Part shown: positions 21,176 to 29,473 of the stretch, piece after piece | How the letters are laid out: each line of letters begins with the position of its first letter | Numbering within the stretch: the first letter of the stretch is position 1 | DNA from: Isoptericola halotolerans | GTDB taxonomy: Bacteria > Actinomycetota > Actinomycetes > Actinomycetales > Cellulomonadaceae | Assembly: GCF_003003075.1 (NCBI RefSeq) | Contig: NZ_PVTX01000001.1 | Location: 372,001-436,000 of the forward strand | DNA: 64,000 nt | Direction of reading: 5' to 3' | Notes under the pieces: model-generated | Database searches by the model: none | Told to the model about the DNA's origin: nothing | Seen by the model: the letters and a program-made list of their open reading frames with translations, nothing else | Position numbers and translations under genes: made by a program

Positions 21176-21967
21176 TCAGCGCAGCGCCGCTCCCGCGCGT
21201 CCGGCGAGCCAGCCCCGCAGCTCGCCGGGCCGGTCGGTGATGATCGCGTCGACACCGGCCGCGACCAGGCCCTCCCACTCGCTCGCCTCGTTCGCGGTCC
21301 ACGGCATGACCCGGACGCCGGCCGCGTGCGCCGTGGCGACCAGGCCCGGGTCGGCGAGCACGGCGGCGACCGCCGGGTTCACGGTGACCACGCCGAGCTC
21401 TGCCGCCACCTCAAGGAGGTCCGCCGGGGCGGCCTCGCAGAGGTAGCCCCGGGGGAGGTGCGGCGCCGCCTGCCGCAGCGCCGCGACGGTGCGGCGGTCG
21501 AACCCCTGCACCACGGTGCGGCCGCTGAGCCCGGCGGCGTCGATGGCCGCCACGGTGGGCTCGAGCTCCGCCGGCGTCCACAGCCCCTTGTACTCGCACA
21601 GCAGGTCCATGCCGGGGCGCGCGGCGAGGAAGTCCACCGCCTCGGCGAACGTGGGGATCCGCTGCCCGGCGTGGACCGACGAGAACCGGGAGCCCGCGTC
21701 GAGGCCACGCACCGTGGCGGCGTCCAGCTCGTCCACCGCACCCACGCCGTCGGTGACCCGGTCGACGACGGGGTCGTGGATCACCACGGGGACGCCGTCG
21801 GCCGTGCGGCGCACGTCGAGCTCCAGGGCCGGCGCGCCGGCGCGCCAGGCCGCCTCGAAGGCGACGAGCGTGTTCTGCGGGGCGACGGCGCAGTAGCCGC
21901 GGTGCGCGACGACGACGGGTCCGGTCGGGTGCGGTGCGGCGGGCAGGAGCGTGGTCACCCGGTCCAT
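21176..21967 (-). CDS. Glycerophosphodiester phosphodiesterase family protein
   Basis: 263 residues with the GDPD TIM barrel. VVAHRGYCAVAPQNTLVAFEAAWRAGA has the HRG and catalytic Glu/Asn region, and LELDVRRTADGVPVVIHDP the metal-binding ELD and second catalytic His. Hydrolyses glycerophosphodiesters to glycerol-3-phosphate and alcohol; no signal peptide, so cytoplasmic. ATG 21967 is given; GTG 21958 is also possible, with CAGGAT ending 7 nt upstream as a leaderless start. Convergent with mscS; the 27-nt gap has a repeated CCGTCAGCGCAGC but no clear terminator. Confidence 0.93.
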   Translation of the reverse strand: MDRVTTLLPAAPHPTGPVVVAHRGYCAVAPQNTLVAFEAAWRAGAPALELDVRRTADGVPVVIHDPVVDRVTDGVGAVDELDAATVRGLDAGSRFSSVHAGQRIPTFAEAVDFLAARPGMDLLCEYKGLWTPAELEPTVAAIDAAGLSGRTVVQGFDRRTVAALRQAAPHLPRGYLCEAAPADLLEVAAELGVVTVNPAVAAVLADPGLVATAHAAGVRVMPWTANEASEWEGLVAAGVDAIITDRPGELRGWLAGRAGAALR

Positions 21968-22053
21968 CCTGGCGCGCGTGACGCCGTCGGGCCAGCGCCG
22001 ACTGCCCGCCGGGTCGTCGCGCACGGTCAGTGAGTGACCGGCCCGTGGGGGAG

Positions 22054-22126
22054 TGGGCCCCCCGGGGATCGAACCCGGAACCCGCGGATTAAAAGTCCGC
22101 TGCTCTGCCAGTTGAGCTAGAGGCCC
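22054..22126 (-). tRNA. tRNA-Lys (TTT)
   Basis: Minus-strand cloverleaf: acceptor GGGCCTC/GGGGCCC with one G-T pair, D-arm GCTCAACTGGCAGAGC, anticodon stem GCGGA/TCCGC around CTTTTAA (anticodon TTT), T-arm CCGGGTTCGATCCCCGG, discriminator A. CCA is not encoded. Confidence 0.97.
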
Positions 22127-22376
22127 GCGGCCGCTCGGTCGGCGAGCGGCGGCTGCGGGCCAGCCTACGCGCGCGGCACGCCCCGCGGGACACGTGCCGA
22201 CTCCGGTGTGACCGGCCTCTCGGCAGGCCCGGAGGGCAGCATACGGCGGGCGCGGAGCACCGGCAGGGGATGTCTCGGCCTCCGAGAGATCGCGTGACGA
22301 TTTCGTCCCCGCGTTGCGCGACGGCCCCGGGTACTGCTTCGGTGGAGAGGTCGCGTACCCGACGAGAGGAGCAATC

Positions 22377-22664
22377 GTGCTCACCGTGACGGACAACGCC
22401 CGCACCGCCGTCGAGTCGCTGGCCCAGCAGGCCGGCGTCCCCCACGAGGGAGGGCTGCGGATCGCGCAGTCCTCGGGGCAGCCCGGGAACTTCGAGCTCG
22501 CGCTCGTGCCGGCGCCCCAGCCCGACGACACGGTCGTCGACGACTCCGGCGAGACCAAGGTCTTCGTCGACACCGAGGCTGCCGGCGCCCTGGAGTCGCT
22601 GCAGCTCGACGCCGAGCCCTCCACCGAGGGCCCGGGATTCGTGCTCACGCCCCAGCAGGCCTGA
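22377..22664 (+). CDS. HesB/IscA-like protein lacking the cluster cysteines
   Basis: 95 residues with the overall IscA/HesB pattern (MLTVTDNARTAVESLAQQAGVP, GGLRIAQSS, FVDTEAAGALESLQLD, PGFVLTP). Canonical A-type carriers have three conserved cysteines; this protein contains none, so it cannot bind an Fe-S cluster in the usual way. Such degenerate members occur across actinobacteria and their role is unknown. GTG 22377 has a GAGAGGA site 6 nt upstream. The upstream 250 bp, to tRNA-Lys, hold a TCTCGG-CCT-CCGAGA inverted repeat (22273-22287). Confidence 0.82.
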   Translation: MLTVTDNARTAVESLAQQAGVPHEGGLRIAQSSGQPGNFELALVPAPQPDDTVVDDSGETKVFVDTEAAGALESLQLDAEPSTEGPGFVLTPQQA

Positions 22665-22680
22665 GCCTCCCCAGCCTGTC

Positions 22681-22717
22681 CGACGGCGGGTCGCCCCTCG
22701 GGTGCGGCCCGCCGTCG
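22681..22717. terminator. Bidirectional hairpin between hesB-like and the DUF6510 gene
   Basis: A 14-bp stem (22681-22694 with 22704-22717), perfect except for one T-G pair, encloses a 9-nt loop between convergent genes. Confidence 0.85.
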
Positions 22718-22724
22718 CGCTGTC

Positions 22725-22997
22725 TCAGCCCCGCACCCACGCCAGCCCGCGGGCCGCGACCTGGACCCCGTCGGGGCGTTCGACCACGACCATCAGCACC
22801 TGCCCGCACGCGCGGCAGCGGGCGACCCGGCCCATGGGGTGGGCGAACACCACGGCGCCCGCGAGGACGGCGACGTCGCCGCATCCCGCGCACCGTCCGG
22901 TCGCGACCGTGACGTCCAGCGCCCAGACGCCGGCCAACGGGCCGGCGAGCACGTTGCCGTCGAGAACATCGCCGTCGAGCACGTCGTCGTGCGTCAT
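22725..22997 (-). CDS. DUF6510 small zinc-ribbon protein
   Basis: 90 residues. Two CxxC pairs (GRCAGCGD near residue 36 and ARCRACGQ near residue 60) form a probable zinc ribbon or rubredoxin-like knuckle; an Asp/Leu/Gly repeat (DDVLDGDVLDGNVL) starts the protein. It belongs to the DUF6510 family that sits beside oxidoreductase genes. It shares one base with the stop of the preceding FNR gene (TGATG), so is translated with it. A role as structural partner or electron-transfer accessory to the upstream enzymes is inference. Confidence 0.82.
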   Translation of the reverse strand: MTHDDVLDGDVLDGNVLAGPLAGVWALDVTVATGRCAGCGDVAVLAGAVVFAHPMGRVARCRACGQVLMVVVERPDGVQVAARGLAWVRG

Positions 22998-23707
22998 CAG
23001 GTACCTCCGAAGCGTTCGGTCCGGATCCGCGCCGGGTCGTGCCCCGCGTCGAGCAGCAGCGCCGCGGCGGACTCCACGAACCCCGTGGGCCCGCAGACGA
23101 AGACCCGGGCGCGCTCGCCCGGCGGGATGACGTGCGCGTCGACGTCCGCGGCCGAGAGCCGGCCCACGGGACGGGTGACGCCGGGCGGCGCTTCGCGGGT
23201 GTACACCCACGTCGTCGCGACGCCGTCGGGCGCCGACAGCTCGTCGGCCCAGAAGGCGTCGGCCGGGGAGCGGACCGAGCACAGCAGGCGGAACGGGGCC
23301 GGCGACCCCGACGTCGCGCGCGCCCGCACCATCGCCGCCAGCGGCACGACGCCGGAGCCTCCCGCGACCAGCTGCACCGGGCCGACGTCGTCCGGGTGCC
23401 ACACGAAGAAGCCGCCGAGCGGGCCCCGCACCTCCATCCGGTCGCCCACCTCGGCGACGTCGACCAGGTAGGTCGAGACCTCGCCGTCGTCCACGCGGTC
23501 CACGGCGAGCTCCACCACCTCGTCCCGGCCGACCCGCGCCAGGGAGTACGACCGCACCGCCTGGTAGCCGTCCGGGGCGGTGAGCCGCAGGTCGACGTGC
23601 TGCCCGGCGACGGCGCCGGCGAAGCCCGGCACCGCCAGGGTCAGCGTGCGGGCGGTCGACGTGAGGCGGCCGACGGCGACGACCTGCGCGACGTGCCAGG
23701 TGTTCAC
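22997..23707 (-). CDS. Ferredoxin-NADP reductase-like FAD/NAD(P)-binding oxidoreductase
   Basis: 236 residues. FAD-binding barrel motif RSYSLAR (~residue 52) with GQHVDLRL before it, then LVAGGSGVVPLAAMVRA for NAD(P) binding (~110) and VFVCGPTGFVESA (~205) near the C-terminus, in the standard FNR order. No ferredoxin domain is fused. Its GTG overlaps the stop of the molybdoenzyme gene by four bases (GTGA, 23704-23707), indicating it supplies electrons to, or accepts them from, that enzyme. Confidence 0.92.
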   Translation of the reverse strand: MNTWHVAQVVAVGRLTSTARTLTLAVPGFAGAVAGQHVDLRLTAPDGYQAVRSYSLARVGRDEVVELAVDRVDDGEVSTYLVDVAEVGDRMEVRGPLGGFFVWHPDDVGPVQLVAGGSGVVPLAAMVRARATSGSPAPFRLLCSVRSPADAFWADELSAPDGVATTWVYTREAPPGVTRPVGRLSAADVDAHVIPPGERARVFVCGPTGFVESAAALLLDAGHDPARIRTERFGGT

Positions 23708-24297
23708 GAGTACCGCTGCTCCGACCAGGGGTCGCCGTACAGGTGGTAGCCGTTCTGCTCCCAGAACCCCGGCTCGTCGTGCTCGTGCAGCGTCAGTCCG
23801 CGCAGCCACTTGGCGGACTTCCAGAAGTACAGGTGAGGGACCAGCAGCCGCACCGGTCCGCCGTGCACCGGCTCGAGCGGGTCGCCCTCGTACTCGTAGG
23901 CCACCCAGGCGCGCCCGTCCAGCAGGTCGTCCAACGGCACGTTGGTCGTGTAGCCGCCGTACGAGTGCGCCACGACGAAGTCGGCGGCCGTCTCCACGTC
24001 CTCGAAGAAGGCGTCGACCGGCACACCGCGCCAGCGCGTGTCGTGCTTGGACCACCGGGTGACGCAGTGGATGTCCACCGTCACGTCCTCGGCCGGCATC
24101 GCCTGCAGCCCGGCCCAGTCCCAGCGGTGCTCCGCGCCCGACTCCGTGCGGACGGTCAGCTCCCAGCGCGCGGCGTCGACGTTCGGCGTCGGCCCCGCCG
24201 AGAGGACCGGGAAGTCCGCGGTGAGGTGCTGCCCCGGCGGCAGCGGTCGGTCTGCCTCGGGGTGGTGGCCACCGAACCCTCGGGTGAACACGGCCAT
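23704..24297 (-). CDS. Sulfite-oxidase-like molybdopterin-dependent oxidoreductase
   Basis: 197 residues, a minimal molybdopterin domain of the sulfite oxidase/MsrP superfamily. DIHCVTRWSKHDTRWRGVPV contains the molybdenum-ligand Cys (~residue 78); HSYGGYTTNVPLDDL and PVRLLVPHLYFWKSAKWLRG are characteristic. No signal peptide or twin-arginine motif is seen, so it should be cytoplasmic, unlike MsrP. First gene of a coupled three-gene operon with an FNR and a zinc-ribbon protein. The physiological substrate is unknown. Confidence 0.92.
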   Translation of the reverse strand: MAVFTRGFGGHHPEADRPLPPGQHLTADFPVLSAGPTPNVDAARWELTVRTESGAEHRWDWAGLQAMPAEDVTVDIHCVTRWSKHDTRWRGVPVDAFFEDVETAADFVVAHSYGGYTTNVPLDDLLDGRAWVAYEYEGDPLEPVHGGPVRLLVPHLYFWKSAKWLRGLTLHEHDEPGFWEQNGYHLYGDPWSEQRYS

Positions 24298-24449
24298 GTC
24301 GGTCTCCAGGTGTGCTGGTCCGGGTGGTGCCTCCGTCAGTCTCGCGCGGTGCGGCCGGCGGCGCGCGAGATGCTCATGATGGCGTACACGACGGATCTAC
24401 GACAGGGTGGCGTCGACGCCGCGAGATCCGCGGCCCACGGAGGTGACTG

Positions 24450-25265
24450 GTGTCTGCACGAGGACAAGCCCAGGGAGCGGCTCGCCGCGCCCAGCACAGC
24501 ACGGGGCTGCGCGCCCTGGCCCGCGGCGGCTACGCGGCGTCCGGGGTGGTGCACCTGCTCATCGGCTGGCTGGCCGTCCGGCTGGCGCTCGGCTCCTCCT
24601 CCGGCAGCGCGGACGAGTCGGGCGCGTTCCAGCAGCTCGCGAGCGCCCCCGGCGGGACGGTCGCTCTCTGGGCGGTGACCCTCGGGTTCGCCGCGCTCGC
24701 GCTGTGGCAGCTCGCCGAGGCCGCCGTGGGTGTCCCGGGCGTGGAGGACGCCAAGGAGGCGGCTGCCCGCGTCAAGGCTGCCGGCAAGGGCGTCCTCTAC
24801 GGCGTCCTCGCCTTCTCGGCCGCGCGCTACGCCACGGGCGACGGCGGGGGAGGTGGCCAGCAGGAGAGCCTGACCGCGAAGCTCATGCAGGCGCCGGCCG
24901 GCCGCTGGCTCGTCGTCGCGGTCGGTCTGGTGATCGTCGGCGTCGGCGTGTTCCACGTGGTCAAGGGCTGGCGCAAGAAGTTCCTCGAGGACCTGCGCGG
25001 CACGGGCGGCGGCTCCGTCGGCGCGGCCGTGGTGCGGCTCGGGCAGATCGGCTACGTCGCCAAGGGCGTGGCGCTCGGTGTGCTGGGCGGGCTGTTCGTC
25101 GCGGCGGGCGCGACGCACGACGCGGAAAAGGCCGGCGGGCTCGACGACGCGCTGCAGGCGATCCGGGAGCAGCCGTTCGGCACGGTGCTGCTGGTCGTGA
25201 CCGGCGTCGGCATCGCGGCGTACGGCGTCTACTCCTTCGCCCGGGCCCGGTACGCGAAGCTCTGA
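24450..25265 (+). CDS. DUF1206 domain integral membrane protein
   Basis: 271 residues. Three repeats of paired membrane helices, each starting with a basic/aromatic GYxxxGVxxxLIG-like motif: ARGGYAASGVVHLLIGW, AAGKGVLYGVLAFSAARY and QIGYVAKGVALGVLGGL. This is the DUF1206 arrangement of six helices; function unknown. GTG 24450 has GGAGGTGA 4 nt upstream. Monocistronic, convergent with the M50 gene with only 15 nt between stops and no obvious terminator. Confidence 0.9.
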   Translation: MSARGQAQGAARRAQHSTGLRALARGGYAASGVVHLLIGWLAVRLALGSSSGSADESGAFQQLASAPGGTVALWAVTLGFAALALWQLAEAAVGVPGVEDAKEAAARVKAAGKGVLYGVLAFSAARYATGDGGGGGQQESLTAKLMQAPAGRWLVVAVGLVIVGVGVFHVVKGWRKKFLEDLRGTGGGSVGAAVVRLGQIGYVAKGVALGVLGGLFVAAGATHDAEKAGGLDDALQAIREQPFGTVLLVVTGVGIAAYGVYSFARARYAKL

Positions 25266-25280
25266 CCTGCGTCCCTGCCG

Positions 25281-26030
25281 TCAGGCGGCGACGGGTCCCA
25301 CGATCCACCCGGCGCCGAGGACCAGGCAGCCGAGCGTGACGAGCCCGAAGACGACCACCCAGAGGATGCCGGGCACGCCCGTGAGTCGCCCGAGCTGGTC
25401 GGCGTCGGAGGAGCGTGCCCGGCCCCGGGCACGCTGCGCCTGCAGCTCGAGGACCGGCCGGACCGCGCCCAGCAGGAGGAACCAGGTCACGGCGTAGGCG
25501 ACGGCGGACTGCGTCGCGGGCTCCAGCCACCAGGAGACGCCCACCAGCGCGGCGCCGCTCACGAGCACCGACCACAGCCCGAACCAGTTGCGGATCTTGA
25601 GCAGCAGCAGCGCCAGCAGCGCCACGAGGAGCCACAGCAGGCCGACGGCGTACCCCGCGCGGAGCAGCCAGGCCGCCCCGAGTCCGACCAGGCCCGGCCC
25701 GACGTACCCGGCGAACGCCGTGAGGACCATCCCGAGCCCGCGCGGTCGCCCGGCCGTGACCGTCAGGCCGGAGGTGTCCGAGTGCAGCCGGATGCCGTCG
25801 AGGCGGCGTCCGGTGAGCATGGCCACGACGGCGTGCGCGCCCTCGTGCGCGATGGTGACGACGTGCCGCGCCACCCGCCACACCGGGCCGACGACGACGA
25901 CGGCGAGCGCCACCAGGGCCACGGCGAGCACGACGGTCTGGTCGGGCGGGTCTACCGGCGTGGTGGCCGCCGTCCAGATCTGTCCGAGCACGTCACCGAC
26001 GGTCGCGAAGAAGTCGTCCACGCGCCACAT
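25281..26030 (-). CDS. M50-family membrane metallopeptidase
   Basis: 249 residues, several membrane helices. VVTIAHEGAHAVVAMLTGRRL (~residue 60) contains the HExxH zinc motif inside a hydrophobic helix, as in site-2 proteases; a GYVGPGLVGLGAAWLL helix follows. No clear NPDG-type motif is seen, so it belongs to the 'M50 family / peptidase M50B-like' group of unknown substrate. ATG 26030 is used; GTG 26021 with TGCAAT seven bases upstream is a possible leaderless start. Divergent from the DEAD-box gene. Confidence 0.87.
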   Translation of the reverse strand: MWRVDDFFATVGDVLGQIWTAATTPVDPPDQTVVLAVALVALAVVVVGPVWRVARHVVTIAHEGAHAVVAMLTGRRLDGIRLHSDTSGLTVTAGRPRGLGMVLTAFAGYVGPGLVGLGAAWLLRAGYAVGLLWLLVALLALLLLKIRNWFGLWSVLVSGAALVGVSWWLEPATQSAVAYAVTWFLLLGAVRPVLELQAQRARGRARSSDADQLGRLTGVPGILWVVVFGLVTLGCLVLGAGWIVGPVAA

Positions 26031-26198
26031 TGCACCACGCCCCGCTGGGTGCCGATGCGGCCGATCGGCGTCGACGTGCGACAATGGTCGTGAGAGGGCA
26101 GTGCGAACCCGCGCGCCCCACGTCGTGGAGATCCCCCCGGATTGCGTGCGGCGGACCCCGACCCGGACGTCGTACGACGTCCCCAGAGAGGCTCATCT

Positions 26199-27608
26199 GT
26201 GACTACCTTTGCCGATTTCGGCCTGCCGACCCCCGTCGTGAAGCACCTGACGGACGCCGGTATCACCACCCCCTTCCCCATCCAGGCCGCGTCGTTGCAG
26301 GACACGCTGGCCGGGACCGACGTGCTCGGCCGCGGCCGCACCGGTTCCGGCAAGACGCTGGCGTTCTCCCTGCCGGTCGTGACGCGCCTGGCCCGCGAGA
26401 CGGCGCAGAACAAGGCCGCGGGCCGGCGCGGGCTGCGTTCCTCCGCGCCCCGCGCCCTGGTGCTGTGCCCCACCCGCGAGCTCGCCAACCAGATCGACGC
26501 CGTGATGAAGCCGATCGCCCAGGCGCTCGGCCTGCGCACGACGACGATCTTCGGTGGTGTGGCGCAGTCGCGCCAGGTCACGGCGCTCAACCAGGGTGTC
26601 GACATCGTCATCGCCTGCCCGGGCCGGCTCGAGGACCTGCTCAACCAGAAGGTCCTCACGCTCGACGACGTCTCGATCACGGTGCTCGACGAGGCCGACC
26701 ACATGGCCGACCTCGGGTTCCTGCCGGGCGTCAAGCGGATCATGGACCGCACGCCCCGCACGGGTCAGCGCCTGCTGTTCTCCGCCACGCTCGACAACGG
26801 CGTGGACGTGCTGGTCAAGCGGTACCTCAAGGACCCCGTCACCCACTCGGTGGACGACGCCGCGGCCCCGCCGCCGCAGATGACCCACCACATCCTCGCC
26901 GTGGCCGACAAGGAGGCGAAGAAGCAGGTCGTGCACCAGCTCGCCCAGGGCACCGGCCGCCGCGTGCTGTTCATGCGCACCAAGCACCAGGCCAAGAAGC
27001 TCGCCAAGCAGCTCACGGCGGCGGGCGTGCCCGCGGTCGACCTGCACGGCAACCTCGGCCAGGGGGCCCGTGAGCGCAACCTCGCGGCGTTCTCCTCCGG
27101 CGACGTCAAGGTCATGGTCGCCACGGACATCGCGGCGCGCGGCATCCACGTCGACGAGGTCGAGCTCGTGGTGCACGTGGACCCGCCGGCCGAGCACAAG
27201 GCGTACCTGCACCGTTCCGGCCGCACCGCCCGCGCCGGCTCGGTCGGCGACGTCGTGACCGTGATGCTCCCCGAGGAGCGCGGCGACGTGCGCGACCTGA
27301 CGCGCAAGGCCCGCATCACGGCCCGCCCGCAGCAGGTGGCCCCGGGCGACCCCGTGGTGGCCGCGCTCGTCGGCGAGGTCGCGGCGTACGTCAAGCCGGC
27401 TCCGCCGGTCGAGCAGCAGCAGCCCGCCCGCAAGAAGCCGCAGGGGCAGCGCTCGGGCGGTGGGCAGCCGCGCTCGGGTGCCGCGAACCCGCAGGGTGCC
27501 GGCGGCGGCCGCAACCGCCGTCGTCGGGGCCGTGGTGGCCAGGGCGCTGCGACGGGTGGCCGCACCGCGCAGGGGTCCGCGCAGGGCGGGGCCCGCGGGC
27601 GTCGCTGA
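26199..27608 (+). CDS. DEAD-box RNA helicase
   Basis: 469 residues. Ordered motifs: Q motif region FPIQAASL, Walker A GRTGSGKTLAF, PTRELANQ, LDEADHMADLGF (DEAD), SATL, then helicase C domain with LHGNLGQGARERNL, ATDIAARGIHVDEV and HRSGRTARAG. The C-terminal ~75 residues are an unstructured Gln/Gly/Arg-rich RGG-like tail for RNA binding. Likely roles are ribosome assembly or mRNA decay in the cold. GTG 26199 is preceded by AGAGAGG. Monocistronic with a strong terminator. Confidence 0.95.
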   Translation: MTTFADFGLPTPVVKHLTDAGITTPFPIQAASLQDTLAGTDVLGRGRTGSGKTLAFSLPVVTRLARETAQNKAAGRRGLRSSAPRALVLCPTRELANQIDAVMKPIAQALGLRTTTIFGGVAQSRQVTALNQGVDIVIACPGRLEDLLNQKVLTLDDVSITVLDEADHMADLGFLPGVKRIMDRTPRTGQRLLFSATLDNGVDVLVKRYLKDPVTHSVDDAAAPPPQMTHHILAVADKEAKKQVVHQLAQGTGRRVLFMRTKHQAKKLAKQLTAAGVPAVDLHGNLGQGARERNLAAFSSGDVKVMVATDIAARGIHVDEVELVVHVDPPAEHKAYLHRSGRTARAGSVGDVVTVMLPEERGDVRDLTRKARITARPQQVAPGDPVVAALVGEVAAYVKPAPPVEQQQPARKKPQGQRSGGGQPRSGAANPQGAGGGRNRRRRGRGGQGAATGGRTAQGSAQGGARGRR

Positions 27609-27621
27609 GACTCCAGGACGA

Positions 27622-27656
27622 ACGACGGCCGGGCGGGAACACCGCCCGGCCGTCGT
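27622..27656 (+). terminator. Terminator after the DEAD-box gene
   Basis: A perfect 15-bp stem (27622-27636 with 27642-27656) with loop GAACA, followed by CTGTTG, ends 14 nt before msrB. Confidence 0.85.
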
Positions 27657-27670
27657 CTGTTGACCAGGGC

Positions 27671-28075
27671 ATGACGTACGAGGTCGCGAAGAGCGAGGAC
27701 GAGTGGCGCGTCGAGCTGTCGCCGCAGGAGTTCACGGTGCTGCGCCAGGCGGGCACGGAGCGTGCCTGGACGGGTGAGCTCCTCGACGAGAAGCGCGAGG
27801 GCGTCTACCGGTGTCGGGCCTGTCGCAACGAGCTGTTCCGCAGCGAGTCGAAGTTCGACTCGCACTGCGGCTGGCCGTCGTTCTACACGCCCCTGGCCGG
27901 TGACCGGGTCGAGCTGATCGAGGACCGCTCGCTCGGCATGGTGCGCACCGAGGTGCGCTGCGCCCGCTGCGGCTCCCACCTGGGCCACGTGTTCGACGAC
28001 GCGCCGCAGACCCCCACGGGCGACCGCTTCTGCATGAACTCGGTCAGCCTGACGTTCGAGCCCGCCGGCGACTGA
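27671..28075 (+). CDS. msrB: Peptide-methionine (R)-S-oxide reductase MsrB
   Basis: 134 residues. Repairs methionine-R-sulfoxide using thioredoxin or mycoredoxin. Zinc-binding pairs CRAC and CARC, the fold signature HCGWPSFY, SHLGHVFDD and the catalytic Cys in RFCMNSVSLTF are all present. MTYEVAKSEDEWRVELSPQEFTVLR is a typical N-terminus. Promoter probably lies between the preceding terminator and the start; no ribosome site is evident. Confidence 0.97.
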   Translation: MTYEVAKSEDEWRVELSPQEFTVLRQAGTERAWTGELLDEKREGVYRCRACRNELFRSESKFDSHCGWPSFYTPLAGDRVELIEDRSLGMVRTEVRCARCGSHLGHVFDDAPQTPTGDRFCMNSVSLTFEPAGD

Positions 28076-28146
28076 TCCGTCTGATCCGCGTGACCGGCTG
28101 ATCCGGCTGACGGCACCGGGCACCCGCGACCGCTACGGTCGACCCC

Positions 28147-28869
28147 ATGAGTGCCGAGACCTCCGTGGTGCCGGACCGCCTGGTCAACCTGCGCGACGTC
28201 GGCGCCGCGTCCGACCGGCTGCGGCGCGGCGTGCTGCTGCGCTCCGACGCGCCGCATCCCGGCGACGTCGGGCCGCAGGACGTCGTCTGGCCGCCGCGCA
28301 CGGTGCTCGACCTGCGCGACGTCGGCGAGGGCGGCCGCGAGCACCCGCTCCGGGAGGTCGCCCGGGTCGTCAGCCTGCCCGTCCTCACCGGCGCCACCCG
28401 GGCCGACCGGGCGGGCGACGTCGCCCCGTTCGACCTGGGCCGGTTCTACGTCGAGCTGCTCCACGGGGCGGGCGCCGCGTACCTCGTCGACGGTGTGCGC
28501 GCCGTCGCGGCGGACGACGCCCCCGTGCTGGTGCACTGCACCGCCGGCAAGGACCGGACCGGCGTGCTGGTGGCGATCCTGCTCTCCCTGGTCGGCGTCG
28601 ACCGTGCGGACATCGTCACGGACTACGTCCGCACCGAGCCGAACATGCCGGGGATCATCGCCCGCGCCCGGCTCGCGCACCGGACGCCGGAGCGTGACGC
28701 GCACGTGCTCGCCACGCTCCCGCCCGAGCTGCTCACGGCGCCGGCGCACGCGATGGAGGCGGTCCTGGACGCCCTGGCGGCCCACGACGACGGTGCGGCC
28801 GGCTGGTTCGCCGCGCACGGCGGCGAGCCGGGCACGGTCAGCGCGCTGCGCGCGCGTCTGCTGCGCTGA
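28147..28869 (+). CDS. Tyrosine-protein phosphatase (MptpB/LipA-like)
   Basis: 240 residues. The signature VLVHCTAGKDRTGVLVAILL carries the catalytic Cys and the Lys-Asp pair typical of bacterial 'tyrosine-protein phosphatase' (Y_phosphatase3) enzymes that act on phosphotyrosine and phosphoinositides. The N-terminal LVNLRDVG and LLRSDAPH motifs fit this family. No signal peptide. ATG 28147 is leaderless, with TACGGT (28134-28139) 7 nt upstream. Its 3' end overlaps the convergent marR gene by 32 bp. Confidence 0.92.
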   Translation: MSAETSVVPDRLVNLRDVGAASDRLRRGVLLRSDAPHPGDVGPQDVVWPPRTVLDLRDVGEGGREHPLREVARVVSLPVLTGATRADRAGDVAPFDLGRFYVELLHGAGAAYLVDGVRAVAADDAPVLVHCTAGKDRTGVLVAILLSLVGVDRADIVTDYVRTEPNMPGIIARARLAHRTPERDAHVLATLPPELLTAPAHAMEAVLDALAAHDDGAAGWFAAHGGEPGTVSALRARLLR

Positions 28870-29368
28870 GCATGGTGGCCGCCTGCTGGCTGCCCAGCCA
28901 GGTGACGACGTCCGTGGAGTAGAGGTTCAGCAGGCGGGCGAGAGCCGCGACGTCGGACTTCTCCCACTGCGACAGGGCGCCCTCGAGCATGGCCACGCGG
29001 GCGTCGCGCGCGCGTCGGAAGCGGGACGCGCCGTCGTCGGTCAGGGTGATCCGCTGGCCGCGGGTGTCCTCGGGGTCGGTCTCGCGGTGCACGAGCCCGA
29101 GCTCGGAAAGCCGGCTGAGCTGACGTGACACCGTGGCGCGGCCGACGCCGAAGTGTGCCGCGAGGTCCGACCCCCGGGTGCCCGGGTGCATCGCGATGTG
29201 CGCGAGCAGCGGGTAGGCCGACGCGTCGAGCTCCGGATGGACGAGCCGTGCCATCTGCGCCGAGGTGGAGTGGGCGCGCCGGATGAGCACACGGACCTCG
29301 CGCTCGAGCGACCCGAAGGGATCGGCCTGCGGGTCCGGGACGGTGGCTGCGGAGTCGACGTCGTGCAT
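28838..29368 (-). CDS. MarR-family transcriptional regulator
   Basis: 176 residues. Winged helix: SAYPLLAHIAMHPGTRGSDLAAHFGVGRATVSRQLSRLSELGLVHRETDPEDTRGQRITLTDDG, with dimerisation helices at both ends. Probably regulates itself or the divergent aldo/keto reductase gene, 105 bp away. ATG 29368 is the plausible start; an overlapping ATG two codons upstream is in another frame. Tail-to-tail overlap with the phosphatase gene is 32 bp. Confidence 0.9.
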   Translation of the reverse strand: MHDVDSAATVPDPQADPFGSLEREVRVLIRRAHSTSAQMARLVHPELDASAYPLLAHIAMHPGTRGSDLAAHFGVGRATVSRQLSRLSELGLVHRETDPEDTRGQRITLTDDGASRFRRARDARVAMLEGALSQWEKSDVAALARLLNLYSTDVVTWLGSQQAATMLSAADARAAR

Positions 29369-29473
29369 GGCCCCATCATGGACTCGTCCGGAGGCCTGCG
29401 GGGCCTTCTCCAGGTCACGATTCGGGTGATTCCGCGCTCGCGCCGGGTGAAAAGGCGCCCCTACGCTCCTGGC

